Shown: positions 41,524 through 49,973, counted from the stretch's first letter. The stretch: DNA of 64,000 bases from Poseidonocella pacifica (GCF_900111875.1 NZ_FOJU01000005.1:124001-188000); one strand, 5' to 3'. Program-made: numbers and translations. The notes: generated by a model not told the origin, from the letters alone.

Positions 41524-42678
41524 TCAGAAATTTGCGCCGAGGGTGAACTGAAACTCCTCGACTTTCGCGGTGTCTCCCTTGTCGAGAGGTTGCGAAAGAT
41601 AGAGGTTCATCGGTCCGACCGGGCTGTCCCAGCGAAGGCCGATGCCCACGGCGCTGCGCAGATCGTCTGCTTCGGCGCTTTCGAAATCCGAAAACACGTT
41701 GCCGACGTCGACATAGGCCAACCCATAGAGGTCTTCGTTCCAAGGCAGGCGCGTTGAGATCTCTGCGCCGCCCGTGACGCGGAAGGTGCCCCCCATAAAG
41801 GCAAGATCGTCGCTATCGGGGATAGGAGATGTCGGGCCGAGCGTGTTCTGAGCAAAGCCGCGTACGCTTCCCGGACCGCCCGCAAAGAAGTTGCGGAAGA
41901 TCGGATAGCGCCCGCCAAAGCTGCCGCCCGAGGCAAGGCTGCCATGAACCCGCAGCCCCGCCTCATCGGTCAGCGGTTTGAACCCCTGCGCGCTCATCTG
42001 GCTGCGCAGATATGTGATCCCGTCAGAAGAGCCGACCTCATGCGCGACAGCAACGCGGTAGCCCTCCATTGGGAAGGCGACCGGGGTGGTCCGATCGATC
42101 ACCATATTGAGGAAGGCGAATAGCGCGGTGTCGGTCTCTCCCTCCTCCGCGATGTAATTCCGAATGTAGCGCGGGAGGTCGTCGTTGTCTTCGATCCGTG
42201 TCTCCCCAAGACCCAGCCCGAAGCTGATCGTCAGGTCGGATCCAACAGGACGCCCGAACGCGATACGGGCATCACCGCCGGAGAAGGAGTAATCCCCGTT
42301 CTGGGCGGTATTCGGCTGAATGTTGTAGACGGAGAAGGACAGCTGCCGAGAGTAGATGCTTTCGTAAAAGTCAGGGTCCGTGAGCGTCAGAAGCGCGCTT
42401 TGCGTGTAGTTCGAGACGTCCAGTGATAACCGCAGAGCCTCATCCGTGCCAAAGACTGTGGATTGCTCGACGCCGAGAGATCCTGAAAAACGCTCAGCTT
42501 GCGAATACCAGATCCCGGCGGTCAGCGCGCCTTCTGCCTTTACATTGGTGCGGTCGAAACTCAGCGGTGGGGCGGGGGTGAAGCCTTCGGCGGGGGCTTC
42601 TATCTGTGCATCCTGCGCGGAGACCTGCCCCGATAGACCCGTCGCGACGATTGCCGCCAAGCTGAGATTTCTGACCAT
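41524..42678 (-). CDS. Omp85/BamA-like outer-membrane beta-barrel protein without POTRA domains
   Basis: I chose the ATG at 42678, which gives 384 residues and a good signal peptide (MVRNLSLAAIVATGLSGQVSAQ); the frame runs further upstream without signal features. The mature protein consists of alternating beta strands. It contains the Omp85 hallmark AGGPGSVRGF and ends in a strand with a C-terminal phenylalanine, as expected for an outer-membrane barrel. No POTRA repeats fit before the barrel, so this is a barrel-only D15/surface-antigen-type protein. It is convergent with the exporter operon, with 4 bp between the two stop codons. It may be an outer-membrane partner for the giant protein, or unrelated. 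Confidence 0.8.
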   Translation of the reverse strand: MVRNLSLAAIVATGLSGQVSAQDAQIEAPAEGFTPAPPLSFDRTNVKAEGALTAGIWYSQAERFSGSLGVEQSTVFGTDEALRLSLDVSNYTQSALLTLTDPDFYESIYSRQLSFSVYNIQPNTAQNGDYSFSGGDARIAFGRPVGSDLTISFGLGLGETRIEDNDDLPRYIRNYIAEEGETDTALFAFLNMVIDRTTPVAFPMEGYRVAVAHEVGSSDGITYLRSQMSAQGFKPLTDEAGLRVHGSLASGGSFGGRYPIFRNFFAGGPGSVRGFAQNTLGPTSPIPDSDDLAFMGGTFRVTGGAEISTRLPWNEDLYGLAYVDVGNVFSDFESAEADDLRSAVGIGLRWDSPVGPMNLYLSQPLDKGDTAKVEEFQFTLGANF

Positions 42679-42815
42679 ACCGCCCCCCCCATCATGCCAT
42701 CCGAGGCACTTATTCGCGTTGCATCGGGTGTAGCCCATGCGGCGGGGGCAAACTAACGTCAAATCAACCCCTACGAGAATGCAGGAGAAAACGGTTCGCA
42801 AAAGCAACAGCGGCC

Positions 42816-43892
42816 CTAGTCAGGTAGCTTGGTTTCAGAAGGGGGCGGCATGGTGGTCGCGGACATGACGACCGGACGGCGCAGCCTTTGACGGAACGAC
42901 CGGCGGACCGGGATCTGATCTTCTGGCGTCAGCAGGACTTCGAGCCAGACGAGCACGGGCAGGGCAACGATTGCCCCCAGCGGGCCCCAGATCCACAGGC
43001 CAAACACGATCGCCAGGAACACCACCAGCGGGTTGATGTTGAGACGTTGGCCCACAACCGTCGGGGTGACGAACTGCGACTCTATGAGGTTGAACAGCAG
43101 GAATGTCAGCGGCGGCACGAAGGACATAGCGCCGTCGAACTGGATCAGCCCGGCGATGAAAAGCCCGCCCACCATGAGCGCCGGACCGAGATAGAAGACG
43201 AAGTTGAGGATCGTCGCGGCAAGGCCCCAGAGGATACTGCCATTCAGCCCCTCGATCCCGAGCGCTGTGGCTGTTGCAAAACCAAGCCCTGCATTGACCA
43301 GCATGACAGCCGCGAAATACCGGGCAACAGCGCGGTCGGCCCGGGCAAGGGTTGGCTGAAGGGAGCCGGCGTTGCGGTAGAGGTCGTGCCGGGTGAAGAC
43401 GAAAAAGAAGAACGTGCCCGCGAATATGAGTGCCTGCGCCCCGAAGTTCGGTGCCATCCAGATCGCATCCATCACCGTGGGAAGTGCGGATTCGCCCCCG
43501 CCTTCACCTTCGCCTACGGTTTTTTCGATTTCGCTGCTGATGGTTTCGATGCCGCGGAAGATACCGGCCATCTCATTCATCCAACCGCGTACCTCTTCCA
43601 TGATCACCGGGATGCGCACTGCGAGACGCCAGATGAGCGGCTCCAGCGATACGAGAAGGAAAGAGATTGCGGCGATGGTCAGCAGCAGAAGCCCCGCAGC
43701 CGTAACGACCCGGGGCACTCTGTACTTTGTGAGCTTGTCCGCAAGAGGGGAGACGACGATCCCGAGCACAACACCCAAGACCGCCGGTGCCAGAACCGGC
43801 TGAGCGAAATAGAGGCCCGCAGCGACGACGACGACTGTCATCATGAGCAGCAGGATACGAGATGCCTGCTCGCTCAGTATCATGTGCATCAT
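42816..43892 (-). CDS. AI-2E family transporter (PerM-like)
   Basis: The 358-residue polytopic protein has about eight membrane segments arranged as in the AI-2E/PerM family. Early paired helices are followed by a large soluble loop with a glycine-rich stretch (about 100-145). Four to five closely spaced C-terminal helices include the family-typical LIESQFVTPTVVGQRLNINPL and GPLGAIVALPVLVWLEVLL. Family members have been linked to autoinducer-2 export or to Na+/H+ antiport, so the substrate cannot be assigned. A GGGAGGGG ribosome-binding site lies ten bases before the start. It follows the DUF3618 gene on the same strand after 42 bp. Confidence 0.9.
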   Translation of the reverse strand: MMHMILSEQASRILLLMMTVVVVAAGLYFAQPVLAPAVLGVVLGIVVSPLADKLTKYRVPRVVTAAGLLLLTIAAISFLLVSLEPLIWRLAVRIPVIMEEVRGWMNEMAGIFRGIETISSEIEKTVGEGEGGGESALPTVMDAIWMAPNFGAQALIFAGTFFFFVFTRHDLYRNAGSLQPTLARADRAVARYFAAVMLVNAGLGFATATALGIEGLNGSILWGLAATILNFVFYLGPALMVGGLFIAGLIQFDGAMSFVPPLTFLLFNLIESQFVTPTVVGQRLNINPLVVFLAIVFGLWIWGPLGAIVALPVLVWLEVLLTPEDQIPVRRSFRQRLRRPVVMSATTMPPPSETKLPD

Positions 43893-43934
43893 GCGGGCGT
43901 TGCCCCTCCCTTGTCTCTTTATAGGCGCGTGTGG

Positions 43935-44657
43935 TTAGGAAACCGTACGGTTGATCGCCTCACGGCTGCGCTCCAGCCCATCGCGCAGGGCGTCTTCGCC
44001 CTTGGCCTGAAGCTTCTCCAGCTCCTCGTGCATCATCAGGTCAGCCCGGCGGAGCAGCGCATCGCGTCGCGCGCCAAGGGCTGCGTTCTCCTGACGAGTG
44101 CCCGGCAATAGACTACCGATCAGCGCACCGAGACCCAAGGCAACCGCGCCAACCACGAGGGGTTGATCCTGCATCGCCCCGCGGGATGCGGCGAGCGCCT
44201 TGCGTCCGCGGCGGTCCAGCTCTTCTTGCGCGTGAACAGCCGATTGACGCGCGGCAAGGATCCGGCGGCGTGCGGCGGGAGGGAGTTTCTCAAGGCCTCG
44301 GTCGATGGAACGGCGCAGGGATTCTGCGTTGCGGCCCGAGGTTGCGGACGAGGTCGAGGGTTGGCCCTGAAGCGAGGCCGTCTGGGAAAGATCTGTCACA
44401 GCTTGACTCCTTTTCGGTGTCGGGGCGACGAGAAGGGCCAGTCCGGCCCCAAGGAAGGCGAGCGCGGCCGGATTGCGGCTCGCGGTGGAGAGAGCAGTCT
44501 CGCCGATCTCGCGCCGATATTTGTCGACGACCTGATGAACCGTTTCGGCAATCCGGTCGGATGAGAGCGCTTCGGAAAGGCCATCCAAGGCGCGGCCCAG
44601 TTCCTCCCGCTCTGTCTCAATCTGGCCTTCGATACGGCTAGAGCTTTTATCAGACAT
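43935..44657 (-). CDS. DUF3618-domain membrane-associated protein
   Basis: The 240-residue product begins at the ATG at 44657, which overlaps the end of the holin-like gene by 8 bp. The N-terminal 80 residues (IEGQIETEREELGRALDGLS, then a hydrophobic NPAALAFLGAGLALLVAPTP) match DUF3618. A basic Arg/Ala-rich helical linker follows, and a second hydrophobic segment (VVGAVALGLGALIGSLLPG) lies near residue 175. This resembles YqjD/ElaB-like membrane-anchored stress proteins. Proteins of this type commonly sit beside holin-X-like and small helical proteins, as here. The molecular role is unknown. Confidence 0.8.
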   Translation of the reverse strand: MSDKSSSRIEGQIETEREELGRALDGLSEALSSDRIAETVHQVVDKYRREIGETALSTASRNPAALAFLGAGLALLVAPTPKRSQAVTDLSQTASLQGQPSTSSATSGRNAESLRRSIDRGLEKLPPAARRRILAARQSAVHAQEELDRRGRKALAASRGAMQDQPLVVGAVALGLGALIGSLLPGTRQENAALGARRDALLRRADLMMHEELEKLQAKGEDALRDGLERSREAINRTVS

Positions 44658-45042
44658 GGGTCGCCTCCCGAATTTCCTGCGCATCGCGGCGCAGGTTTTC
44701 CATCGTGTGCGACGGTGTCATTGCCTTGGCAGTCAGACGCCCCTTGCCAACCAGGGCGAGGATCAGGGCGACGATCAGGAGCGCGCCGCCAACGAGGAGG
44801 GCGGCAAGCCCGGCCGACAGGCCGTTCTGCGCGATATAGGCAACGAGCGCACCGGCCAGCACGTTCAATCCCACAAGGGCGAGAATCCCGGCCCCGGCAA
44901 GCATGCCGACACCGGCACCGGCGCGCGACAGGTTCTCCGACATCTCAGCGCGCGCCAGTTCCATCTCACTCTGGATCAGACGGCTGAAATGGCGCAGGGC
45001 CGAGACGAGAAGCGAAGGCGCGTTTCGCGGATCGTTCTGCAT
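44650..45042 (-). CDS. Holin-X-like (DUF1469) small membrane protein
   Basis: The 130-residue protein starts at the ATG at 45042, because AGGAGG lies seven bases upstream; the adjacent GTG at 45045 is less likely. Its N-terminal amphipathic helix (LIQSEMELARAEMSENLSR) and two central membrane segments (about 45-70 and 77-100) match the putative holin-X/phage-holin-superfamily III group. In proteobacteria these are chromosomal envelope proteins, not lysis genes, and no phage genes are nearby. The start codon shares one base with the stop of the upstream gene, so translation is coupled. Confidence 0.8.
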   Translation of the reverse strand: MQNDPRNAPSLLVSALRHFSRLIQSEMELARAEMSENLSRAGAGVGMLAGAGILALVGLNVLAGALVAYIAQNGLSAGLAALLVGGALLIVALILALVGKGRLTAKAMTPSHTMENLRRDAQEIREATHV

Positions 45043-45527
45043 CACATCACCTCCTCATCACCCACGGCGATGGGACGCTCGCGGTGATAGGCGGGCGGCT
45101 CGCTCATGTCCCACGCGGGAGCGGGGGCTGTCACGGGTTCGACATCTTCGCGGGCTTTGAGAAAGCGGGCCGCTGCAAATCCGAGCAGCGCGGCACCACC
45201 AAGGAACAGCGCCGGGTTCTTGCGCGCAAAGTTGGTTACTTCGTGAGTGGCGGTTGCAAGGTCGGTGCTGCGGATACGTGCGGCGACACCTTCGAATTCG
45301 TCCGCGATCTTGCCAATCGCGGCGGCTTCGAAAGATCCTGCGTCAAACTCTGCCGCGGCGGCGTCGGCGGCATTCGCCACCCGCTCTGCTTCGCCTGCGG
45401 CCTGGTCCTGTGCGTAACGCTCTGCGGTGCTCAGGGCCTCACGCGCTGTTGCGCGGGCTTCCTGAGCGATGTCCGAATAGCGGTCTTGCGTCGGCTTGAT
45501 GGGCTCGCGTGTTGTTTCGGTCGTCAT
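45042..45527 (-). CDS. Small helical membrane-associated protein of unknown function
   Basis: The 161-residue protein has a strong GGAGGGG site before its ATG at 45527. It consists of an Ala/Glu/Arg-rich amphipathic helical region (about 15-100), one hydrophobic segment (FARKNPALFLGGAALLGFAAARFLKA, written here only as its location, about 104-128) and a proline-rich acidic tail. The N-P-A-L-F-L-G-G-A-A-L-L-G-F pattern is common in alphaproteobacterial proteins encoded beside DUF3618 and holin-like genes. It probably forms a three-gene envelope-stress cluster with them. I do not recognise a specific family. Confidence 0.75.
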   Translation of the reverse strand: MTTETTREPIKPTQDRYSDIAQEARATAREALSTAERYAQDQAAGEAERVANAADAAAAEFDAGSFEAAAIGKIADEFEGVAARIRSTDLATATHEVTNFARKNPALFLGGAALLGFAAARFLKAREDVEPVTAPAPAWDMSEPPAYHRERPIAVGDEEVM

Positions 45528-45596
45528 CTGACCCCTCCATGGGTTTCGAATCGCTCAAGTTGGCAACGTCGTCCCGGTCGGAATGGTTCCCGCCGC

Positions 45597-46220
45597 TTAG
45601 CAGAGCCCCTCGGAAATGGCGTAGCGGATCAAGTCGGCTGTGTTGCGCAGGTCCAGCTTTCGCTTTGCCGAAGAACTGGCGTTTGCCACGGTCTTATAGC
45701 TGACGCGAAGCGCATCAGCGATGCCCTGAAGGTCGCGCCCCTCACCCAACAGCCGCACCACCTGATACTCACGCTCCGTAAGGGTAGACAGTGGATCAGC
45801 CGCCCCACCGGCATTTCGCAGTGCAAGCGCCGTTGCCAATTCCGGTGGCAAATAGGGCCGCCCCGCCATCAGCGCCGTTACCGCGGCACGAAGGGACGCC
45901 GGAGGGTCATTCTTGGAGACGAAACCGTGCGCGCCCGCCTTGAGACAGTTTTGCACGAAGGGCAGTTGGTCGTTCATGGAAAACACGAGTATCCGCGCAT
46001 CCGAGACCCCGCGCCGCAAGGGCTCTATGAGGGTCAGGCCGCTGGCGTCCGGTAGACCCAAATCAAGGATGATGAGGTCGGGGCGATGCTTTTCCGCCAT
46101 GCCTTGCCCCTCGGCAGCGGTGCGCGCGCCAAGTACGGTGGCGAACCCTGCGTCGTGGAGGAGTTGTTCGCACCCGATATGGGTGACGGGGTGGTCGTCG
46201 ATTACGAGGGCAGTGGTCAT
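45597..46220 (-). CDS. NarL/FixJ-type response regulator
   Basis: The 207-residue protein has a receiver domain (about 1-120) with acidic pair D8-D9, phosphoacceptor D53 in LIILDLGLPDASG and conserved lysine in FVSKND. It also has a C-terminal LuxR-type helix-turn-helix (about 140-205: LTEREYQVVRLLGEG, IADALRVSYKTVANASSSAKRKL). It is a DNA-binding transcription factor activated by phosphorylation. It overlaps the histidine-kinase gene by 4 bp (ATGA), so the two form a cognate pair. Likely targets are the divergent small exported-protein genes at 47894, but no binding site was identified. Confidence 0.93.
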   Translation of the reverse strand: MTTALVIDDHPVTHIGCEQLLHDAGFATVLGARTAAEGQGMAEKHRPDLIILDLGLPDASGLTLIEPLRRGVSDARILVFSMNDQLPFVQNCLKAGAHGFVSKNDPPASLRAAVTALMAGRPYLPPELATALALRNAGGAADPLSTLTEREYQVVRLLGEGRDLQGIADALRVSYKTVANASSSAKRKLDLRNTADLIRYAISEGLC

Positions 46221-47548
46221 TCGGCTGCGACCTTTGTCAGGGCCTGCGCTGCGGGGATGGTCGCCACGAGCCTGCCTCCCGGGAACGCCCCGAGATCGAG
46301 ATGCCCGCCGATCGCGACCAACCGCTCTTTCATCGCGCGAAGCCCCGTTCCTCCAACCTGGTCCTTCGGGATGCCGGGGCCATCGTCCGCCACGGTGATA
46401 CGCAGGAGAGGTGCTTCGCTCTCCAACCGGACAGAGATCCTGCTTGGCCGAGCATGGCGCAGGGCGTTGGTCACGGCTTCCTGCACGACGCGGTATACGG
46501 TGAGTTCCGTCGTCTCGTCCATTTCGGGCAAGTCGGCGGGCAGGTCGATCTCCCAGACAACGTCCTGATGCCGTGCGGCGATCTCTTCAACCATGTCGCG
46601 CAACACGTCGGGCAGGGGAAGCTGGCCAAGGCTGGTGGGGCGTAGGCTGCGCAAAAGACGTCTGTTGGTGGCTTTGATCTGCGCAGTAATGTCGAGCAGG
46701 GCGCGGGCATCGGCGGCGAGGCGCGGATCATCACCGGCGCGATTTTGGATCGCTTCCGCCTTTACTTCCAGCCCGAAGAGGCAGGGGCCGAACTCATCGT
46801 GCAACTCCATTGAAATCGCCCGCCGCTCGGCATCAGACACCGCCACGATACGCCGGCTCAGCGCGTCGCGCTCCGTTGCCACCGCCGAGAGCCGGGAGGC
46901 GAGGGCATTGAACCGCGCGAGGATCGGCGCGACCTCCCGAACGGCTGCTGCATCGATCCGGCCCCCGTGATCCCCCCGTTCGAGCGTCGCGAGACCGAAG
47001 TCCAGCTGCTTCAAAGGCCTCGTCGCGCGACCGACCACGATCCCCACAAGTAGCAGCGATGCGGCCAGTCCAATCGGAAGCACCATCCCAAGAGCACGCA
47101 GATCGGCCCAGAATTCAGCGATTTCATCCTCTGGCGCCGCACTCAACACAACCTGACCCAAAGCGGGCCGACCGGGGATGATGGGCAACCGCGTTTCCCG
47201 ATGGGGCGGTGCGAGCAGATTGACCAGCCACTGCGGCGCGACTGGGCCGGTTTCCGCATTCGGAACGGTAAGCAGGCCTTCCTGCGTGATGACCGCGACG
47301 CGTACGTGGCGCATCGGTGCCATACTGCTTTCCAGTTCCTTGGCAACGGCCCCTTCGGGCATGGCTGCGCGCAACGCTCCGACTGTCGCGATGGCGAGGG
47401 CTCTGGCAGCTTTTTCCCCGGCGGCCACCTCGGCGCGGATTGCCTCACGGGCGTTATCGAGGATCAAGGCCCCTCCGATCGCGAAGGCCACGACGTGTAC
47501 GGCGGCGACACCCGCGATAACCTGCGCCCTGAGCGACATTCTGGACAT
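46217..47548 (-). CDS. NarX/UhpB-type sensor histidine kinase
   Basis: I chose the ATG at 47548 (443 residues), which has GGGAGGA close upstream. The frame runs on to 47641, but that part has no signal or membrane features. A first membrane segment (about 8-28), a periplasmic sensor region (about 30-150) and a second membrane segment (about 155-178) are followed by a HAMP-like linker. Next comes a HisKA_3 dimerisation domain with the phosphorylated histidine in SMELHDEFGP, then an HATPase domain (N box VVQEAVTNALRHA, then DDGPGIP and GGTGLRAMKERL). It phosphorylates the coupled response regulator. The signal is unknown. Confidence 0.92.
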   Translation of the reverse strand: MSRMSLRAQVIAGVAAVHVVAFAIGGALILDNAREAIRAEVAAGEKAARALAIATVGALRAAMPEGAVAKELESSMAPMRHVRVAVITQEGLLTVPNAETGPVAPQWLVNLLAPPHRETRLPIIPGRPALGQVVLSAAPEDEIAEFWADLRALGMVLPIGLAASLLLVGIVVGRATRPLKQLDFGLATLERGDHGGRIDAAAVREVAPILARFNALASRLSAVATERDALSRRIVAVSDAERRAISMELHDEFGPCLFGLEVKAEAIQNRAGDDPRLAADARALLDITAQIKATNRRLLRSLRPTSLGQLPLPDVLRDMVEEIAARHQDVVWEIDLPADLPEMDETTELTVYRVVQEAVTNALRHARPSRISVRLESEAPLLRITVADDGPGIPKDQVGGTGLRAMKERLVAIGGHLDLGAFPGGRLVATIPAAQALTKVAAE

Positions 47549-47893
47549 GCACGTCCTCCCCGCCGCAATCTTGACCGAAACGACGCGGGGTCCGCAAGCA
47601 GATCCCATTGCCGATTCTTCCCAATATCTTTGGAATGTCATGCAGGGGCGCGGCTGTTAACGATTGGGGCGAGCCGGTTTGACCGGCGGCATCTGCCGCA
47701 TGTCTCGGCCTACTCCTTGCCTGGTCTTGTCGCCGGGTCACTTCCGCGCCTTAGGGCGCGGATTTTCTACAACCATGGTAGGGGTTTATAGGGGACTAGG
47801 CCGTTCGGATCGGTTGACCGCAAGGCCCCGTTGACGAGACTGGCAACGCGGAAATCGGGGGAGTAACCGACCCGTCGAGCGAAAGGGAGAGAT
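47549..47893. promoter_or_regulatory. Divergent intergenic region between kinase and exported-protein genes
   Basis: This 345-bp gene-free stretch must hold promoters for the two-component system (minus) and for the small exported-protein pair (plus). An imperfect inverted repeat (TTCCCAA and TTTGGAA, four bases apart) lies near 47617-47634. A perfect 7-bp GC-rich hairpin (CCGCGCC 47744-47750, GGCGCGG 47755-47761) is followed by ATTTTC. It could be a weak plus-strand terminator or attenuator. No -35/-10 pair is convincing. Confidence 0.35.
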
Positions 47894-48331
47894 ATGAGAC
47901 GAGCGATATTTGCGGCCATCGCGGCGCTTCTTGCGGGACCGGCAGTGGCGGCGCCGCTATGCGACAATCTGGGGTTTGCGGGCCTTCTTGCAAGCTGCAA
48001 CCGGGGGGAGACGATCGAGCTTACACTTGCCTCCGGACAGCCGCTTGGCGAGGACCAGACATTGCAGTCGGGTGCCTACTACAAGCTGCACATCACCGCC
48101 GACGGGTCGGCCGAACTCGCCGTCTCGGGGCCGGATTTCTTTCGGGCGATCTGGATGAACGAGATTGTCATCAACCAGATCGAGATTCGCCCCATGGCCA
48201 TCGATAGCCTGGAGTTTGATGCCGCGGGCACAGCAGAGCTTTCCTTCATCGCCATCAAGCCGGGCCGTCATGTGCTTCGGATTCCCGGCTCGACCGGAGA
48301 AAGCCAACAAGTCGTATTCAGCATCCAATGA
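47894..48331 (+). CDS. Small secreted protein of unknown function
   Basis: The 145-residue product starts with a clear signal peptide (about 1-20, AALLAGPAVAA), preceded by an AGGGAGAG site. The mature part has two early cysteines and is mostly beta-strand in character (LGEDQTLQSGAYYKLHITAD, PGRHVLRIPGST). It looks like a compact periplasmic beta-sandwich protein, possibly cupredoxin-like, but I see no copper-ligand set that would prove this. Its stop codon overlaps an ATG lying inside the next gene's ribosome-binding region. It is divergent from a two-component system that may control it. Confidence 0.75.
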   Translation: MRRAIFAAIAALLAGPAVAAPLCDNLGFAGLLASCNRGETIELTLASGQPLGEDQTLQSGAYYKLHITADGSAELAVSGPDFFRAIWMNEIVINQIEIRPMAIDSLEFDAAGTAELSFIAIKPGRHVLRIPGSTGESQQVVFSIQ

Positions 48332-48342
48332 GGAGGATCCCC

Positions 48343-48603
48343 ATGAAAACCCTTGCGACCACCCTGTTTTGCGCCGCGCTCGCAGTGCCTGCCTTCGCGG
48401 CCAGCCACGAAGACGTCTCCGCCGAAGCCGTTGCCAAGATCGAGACGACCTTGGCCGACATGAAGTGTCAGATGGACCCGGACGATATCGAGATGACCGA
48501 AGACGGGGGCTATGACCTCGACGACGTCATCTGTGAAGGCGGACAGCAATACGACATCGAACTTGATGCGGAGTTCAAAGAAGTCGGTCGCCGGGCCGAG
48601 TAA
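48343..48603 (+). CDS. PepSY-domain-like small periplasmic protein
   Basis: The 86-residue product starts at the ATG at 48343, because AGGAGGA lies six bases upstream; an in-frame ATG at 48328 precedes that site. A signal peptide (about 1-19, ending AFAA) is followed by a single PepSY-like unit (VAKIETTLADMKCQMDPDDI, DGGYDLDDVICEGGQQYDIELD, FKEV). The two cysteines could form a disulphide. Small PepSY proteins are often encoded next to two-component systems, as here. It is cotranscribed with the upstream exported protein and ends at a strong terminator. Confidence 0.8.
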   Translation: MKTLATTLFCAALAVPAFAASHEDVSAEAVAKIETTLADMKCQMDPDDIEMTEDGGYDLDDVICEGGQQYDIELDAEFKEVGRRAE

Positions 48604-48641
48604 GGCTGCACCCGCTTCTCAGCGTAGAGGACATGTGATGG

Positions 48642-48673
48642 CGGCAGGCGCAAAATGCGCTTGCCGTTTTTTT
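48642..48673 (+). terminator. Rho-independent terminator after the PepSY-like gene
   Basis: An 11-bp stem (left arm CGGCAGGCGCA at 48642-48652, right arm TGCGCTTGCCG at 48656-48666, with one G-T wobble) has a three-base loop and is followed by seven thymines (48667-48673). Orientation and position, 38 bp after the stop codon, fit termination of the plus-strand exported-protein transcript. Confidence 0.92.
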
Positions 48674-48793
48674 GATGTATCCGGGCTGGCCTGTGCGCAC
48701 TTCACGTCTGATCGGTGTGGTTCTCTCTTTGCACCGAGTGTGGAAAAACGCTTGTCCGTTCCAACTATTTACCAGCGGCATCATTTCTGTTCT

Positions 48794-48818
48794 CAATCGG
48801 TTTATCTAAAACCGATTG
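48794..48818. promoter_or_regulatory. Perfect 10-bp inverted repeat before the LysR gene
   Basis: Arms CAATCGGTTT (48794-48803) and AAACCGATTG (48809-48818) are exact reverse complements around a five-base spacer, ending 12 bases before the LysR ATG. It may be an operator for autoregulation. The two bases separated by 11 nt are G and C, so it does not fit the classic T-N11-A LysR box exactly. It would also fold as a hairpin in the leader. Confidence 0.6.
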
Positions 48819-48830
48819 GGGCAGGCTATC

Positions 48831-49718
48831 ATGCTTGAAAAGCTGGAAATGTTCATTGCCGTGGCGCAGGAAGAGCATTTTGGGCGCGCGGCTACCCGCT
48901 TGGGGATTACGCAACCCTCCCTTTCTGCAGGTATCAAGCAACTCGAAGACCGGCTTGGCGTGAAGCTCATCTTTCGGGGGTCGCGTTTCGGAGGATTGAC
49001 TCCAGAAGGGCAACGCGCGCTCGTCTGGGCACGCCGCATCGTCGGTGACGCGCGGCAGTTGAAAGAAGAGATGCGCTTTACTCGCCACGGCCTCGCGGGT
49101 GAATTGCGTATCGCGGCAATCCCGACGGCTCTGTCTTGGTCCGCACGTCTCGCCGCGCGTTTCAGCGAGACCCATCCACGTGTGAGTTTTACCATTTTAT
49201 CGCGAACTTCGGGGGAAATCCTGACGCTGCTCGACAACCTCGAAGTGGATGCGGGAATCTCCTATCTCGACAATGAACCAATGGGAAAAGTGACGACGGA
49301 GCCGCTTTATCGAGAACGCTACATGCTCGTCTGCCGTGAGGATTCACCCTTTGCCGGGCGAGAGTCAGTTGGCTGGAACGAACTTCTCGGAAGCCGTCTG
49401 TGCCTCCTGACCAAGGACCTGCAGAACCGCCGCATCATCAATCGAAATTTCGAGCGGGCGGGGGTACTGCCCGAAGCGATGATCGAATCGAACTCCACGG
49501 TCGCTCTCGTTGCGACGGTTCTGGAGGGGGAGTGGGTCACCGTCCTGCCGGCGGATATCGCGCGGTTCCTTGCTCTGGAGAACGGGCTCAAACTCATTCC
49601 CCTGATGGAATCCTACACCGGTCATACCGTGGGGCTGGTCGCGCCGTACCGCGAACCGCATACCCCCGTCCTGCAGGCATTGCTAATCGAGGCCCGCCGG
49701 TTGGCGACGCTTCTTTGA
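48831..49718 (+). CDS. LysR-family transcriptional regulator
   Basis: The 295-residue product begins at the ATG at 48831; a TTG at 48816 lies inside the palindrome and is unlikely. The N-terminal winged helix-turn-helix (about 1-60: LEMFIAVAQEEHFGRAATRL, ITQPSLSAGIKQLEDRLGVKL) is standard for LysR proteins. A linker helix and two-lobed effector domain (about 88-295) follow. No metabolic genes are divergent, so the target is unknown and autoregulation through the adjacent palindrome is plausible. The gene is monocistronic. Confidence 0.93.
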   Translation: MLEKLEMFIAVAQEEHFGRAATRLGITQPSLSAGIKQLEDRLGVKLIFRGSRFGGLTPEGQRALVWARRIVGDARQLKEEMRFTRHGLAGELRIAAIPTALSWSARLAARFSETHPRVSFTILSRTSGEILTLLDNLEVDAGISYLDNEPMGKVTTEPLYRERYMLVCREDSPFAGRESVGWNELLGSRLCLLTKDLQNRRIINRNFERAGVLPEAMIESNSTVALVATVLEGEWVTVLPADIARFLALENGLKLIPLMESYTGHTVGLVAPYREPHTPVLQALLIEARRLATLL

Positions 49719-49934
49719 TAGGCATTCTCTATTGGACTACGGAATAACGATATTGATCTAAATAACGTTTCGCCGTTCTCTGTTCCTATCCGGCCAGGTG
49801 ACTCGGGACGCGGAACAGGAACCGCAAACCTCTCGGAAAGGTCGGAAACCGGGGGTGATGAGAATCGCCACATGGGTTACCGAAGCCTCCCTTCGGTTAC
49901 ATCGGGTTTGGTCTGGACCCGTGACCCAGATGTT

Positions 49935-49973
49935 GCCGCGAACCGTTCTGCCGCCCCGCGAACGGTTCGCGGC
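49935..49973. repeat. Perfect 14-bp inverted repeat
   Basis: Arms GCCGCGAACCGTTC (49935-49948) and GAACGGTTCGCGGC (49960-49973) match exactly around an 11-base spacer. There is no T-run on either side, so it is not a standard intrinsic terminator. It could be a structured RNA element, a protein-binding site, or a Rho-assisted end for the LysR transcript. Confidence 0.7.

Noticed and set aside
42888-44111. Plus-strand open frame of 407 codons
   Set aside because: It opposes the AI-2E transporter, which has clear family motifs; the translation is low-complexity His/Arg/Glu.
44650-45042. Prophage lysis gene
   Set aside because: The protein is holin-X-like, but no endolysin, structural or integrase gene is nearby. 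The neighbours are envelope-stress proteins.
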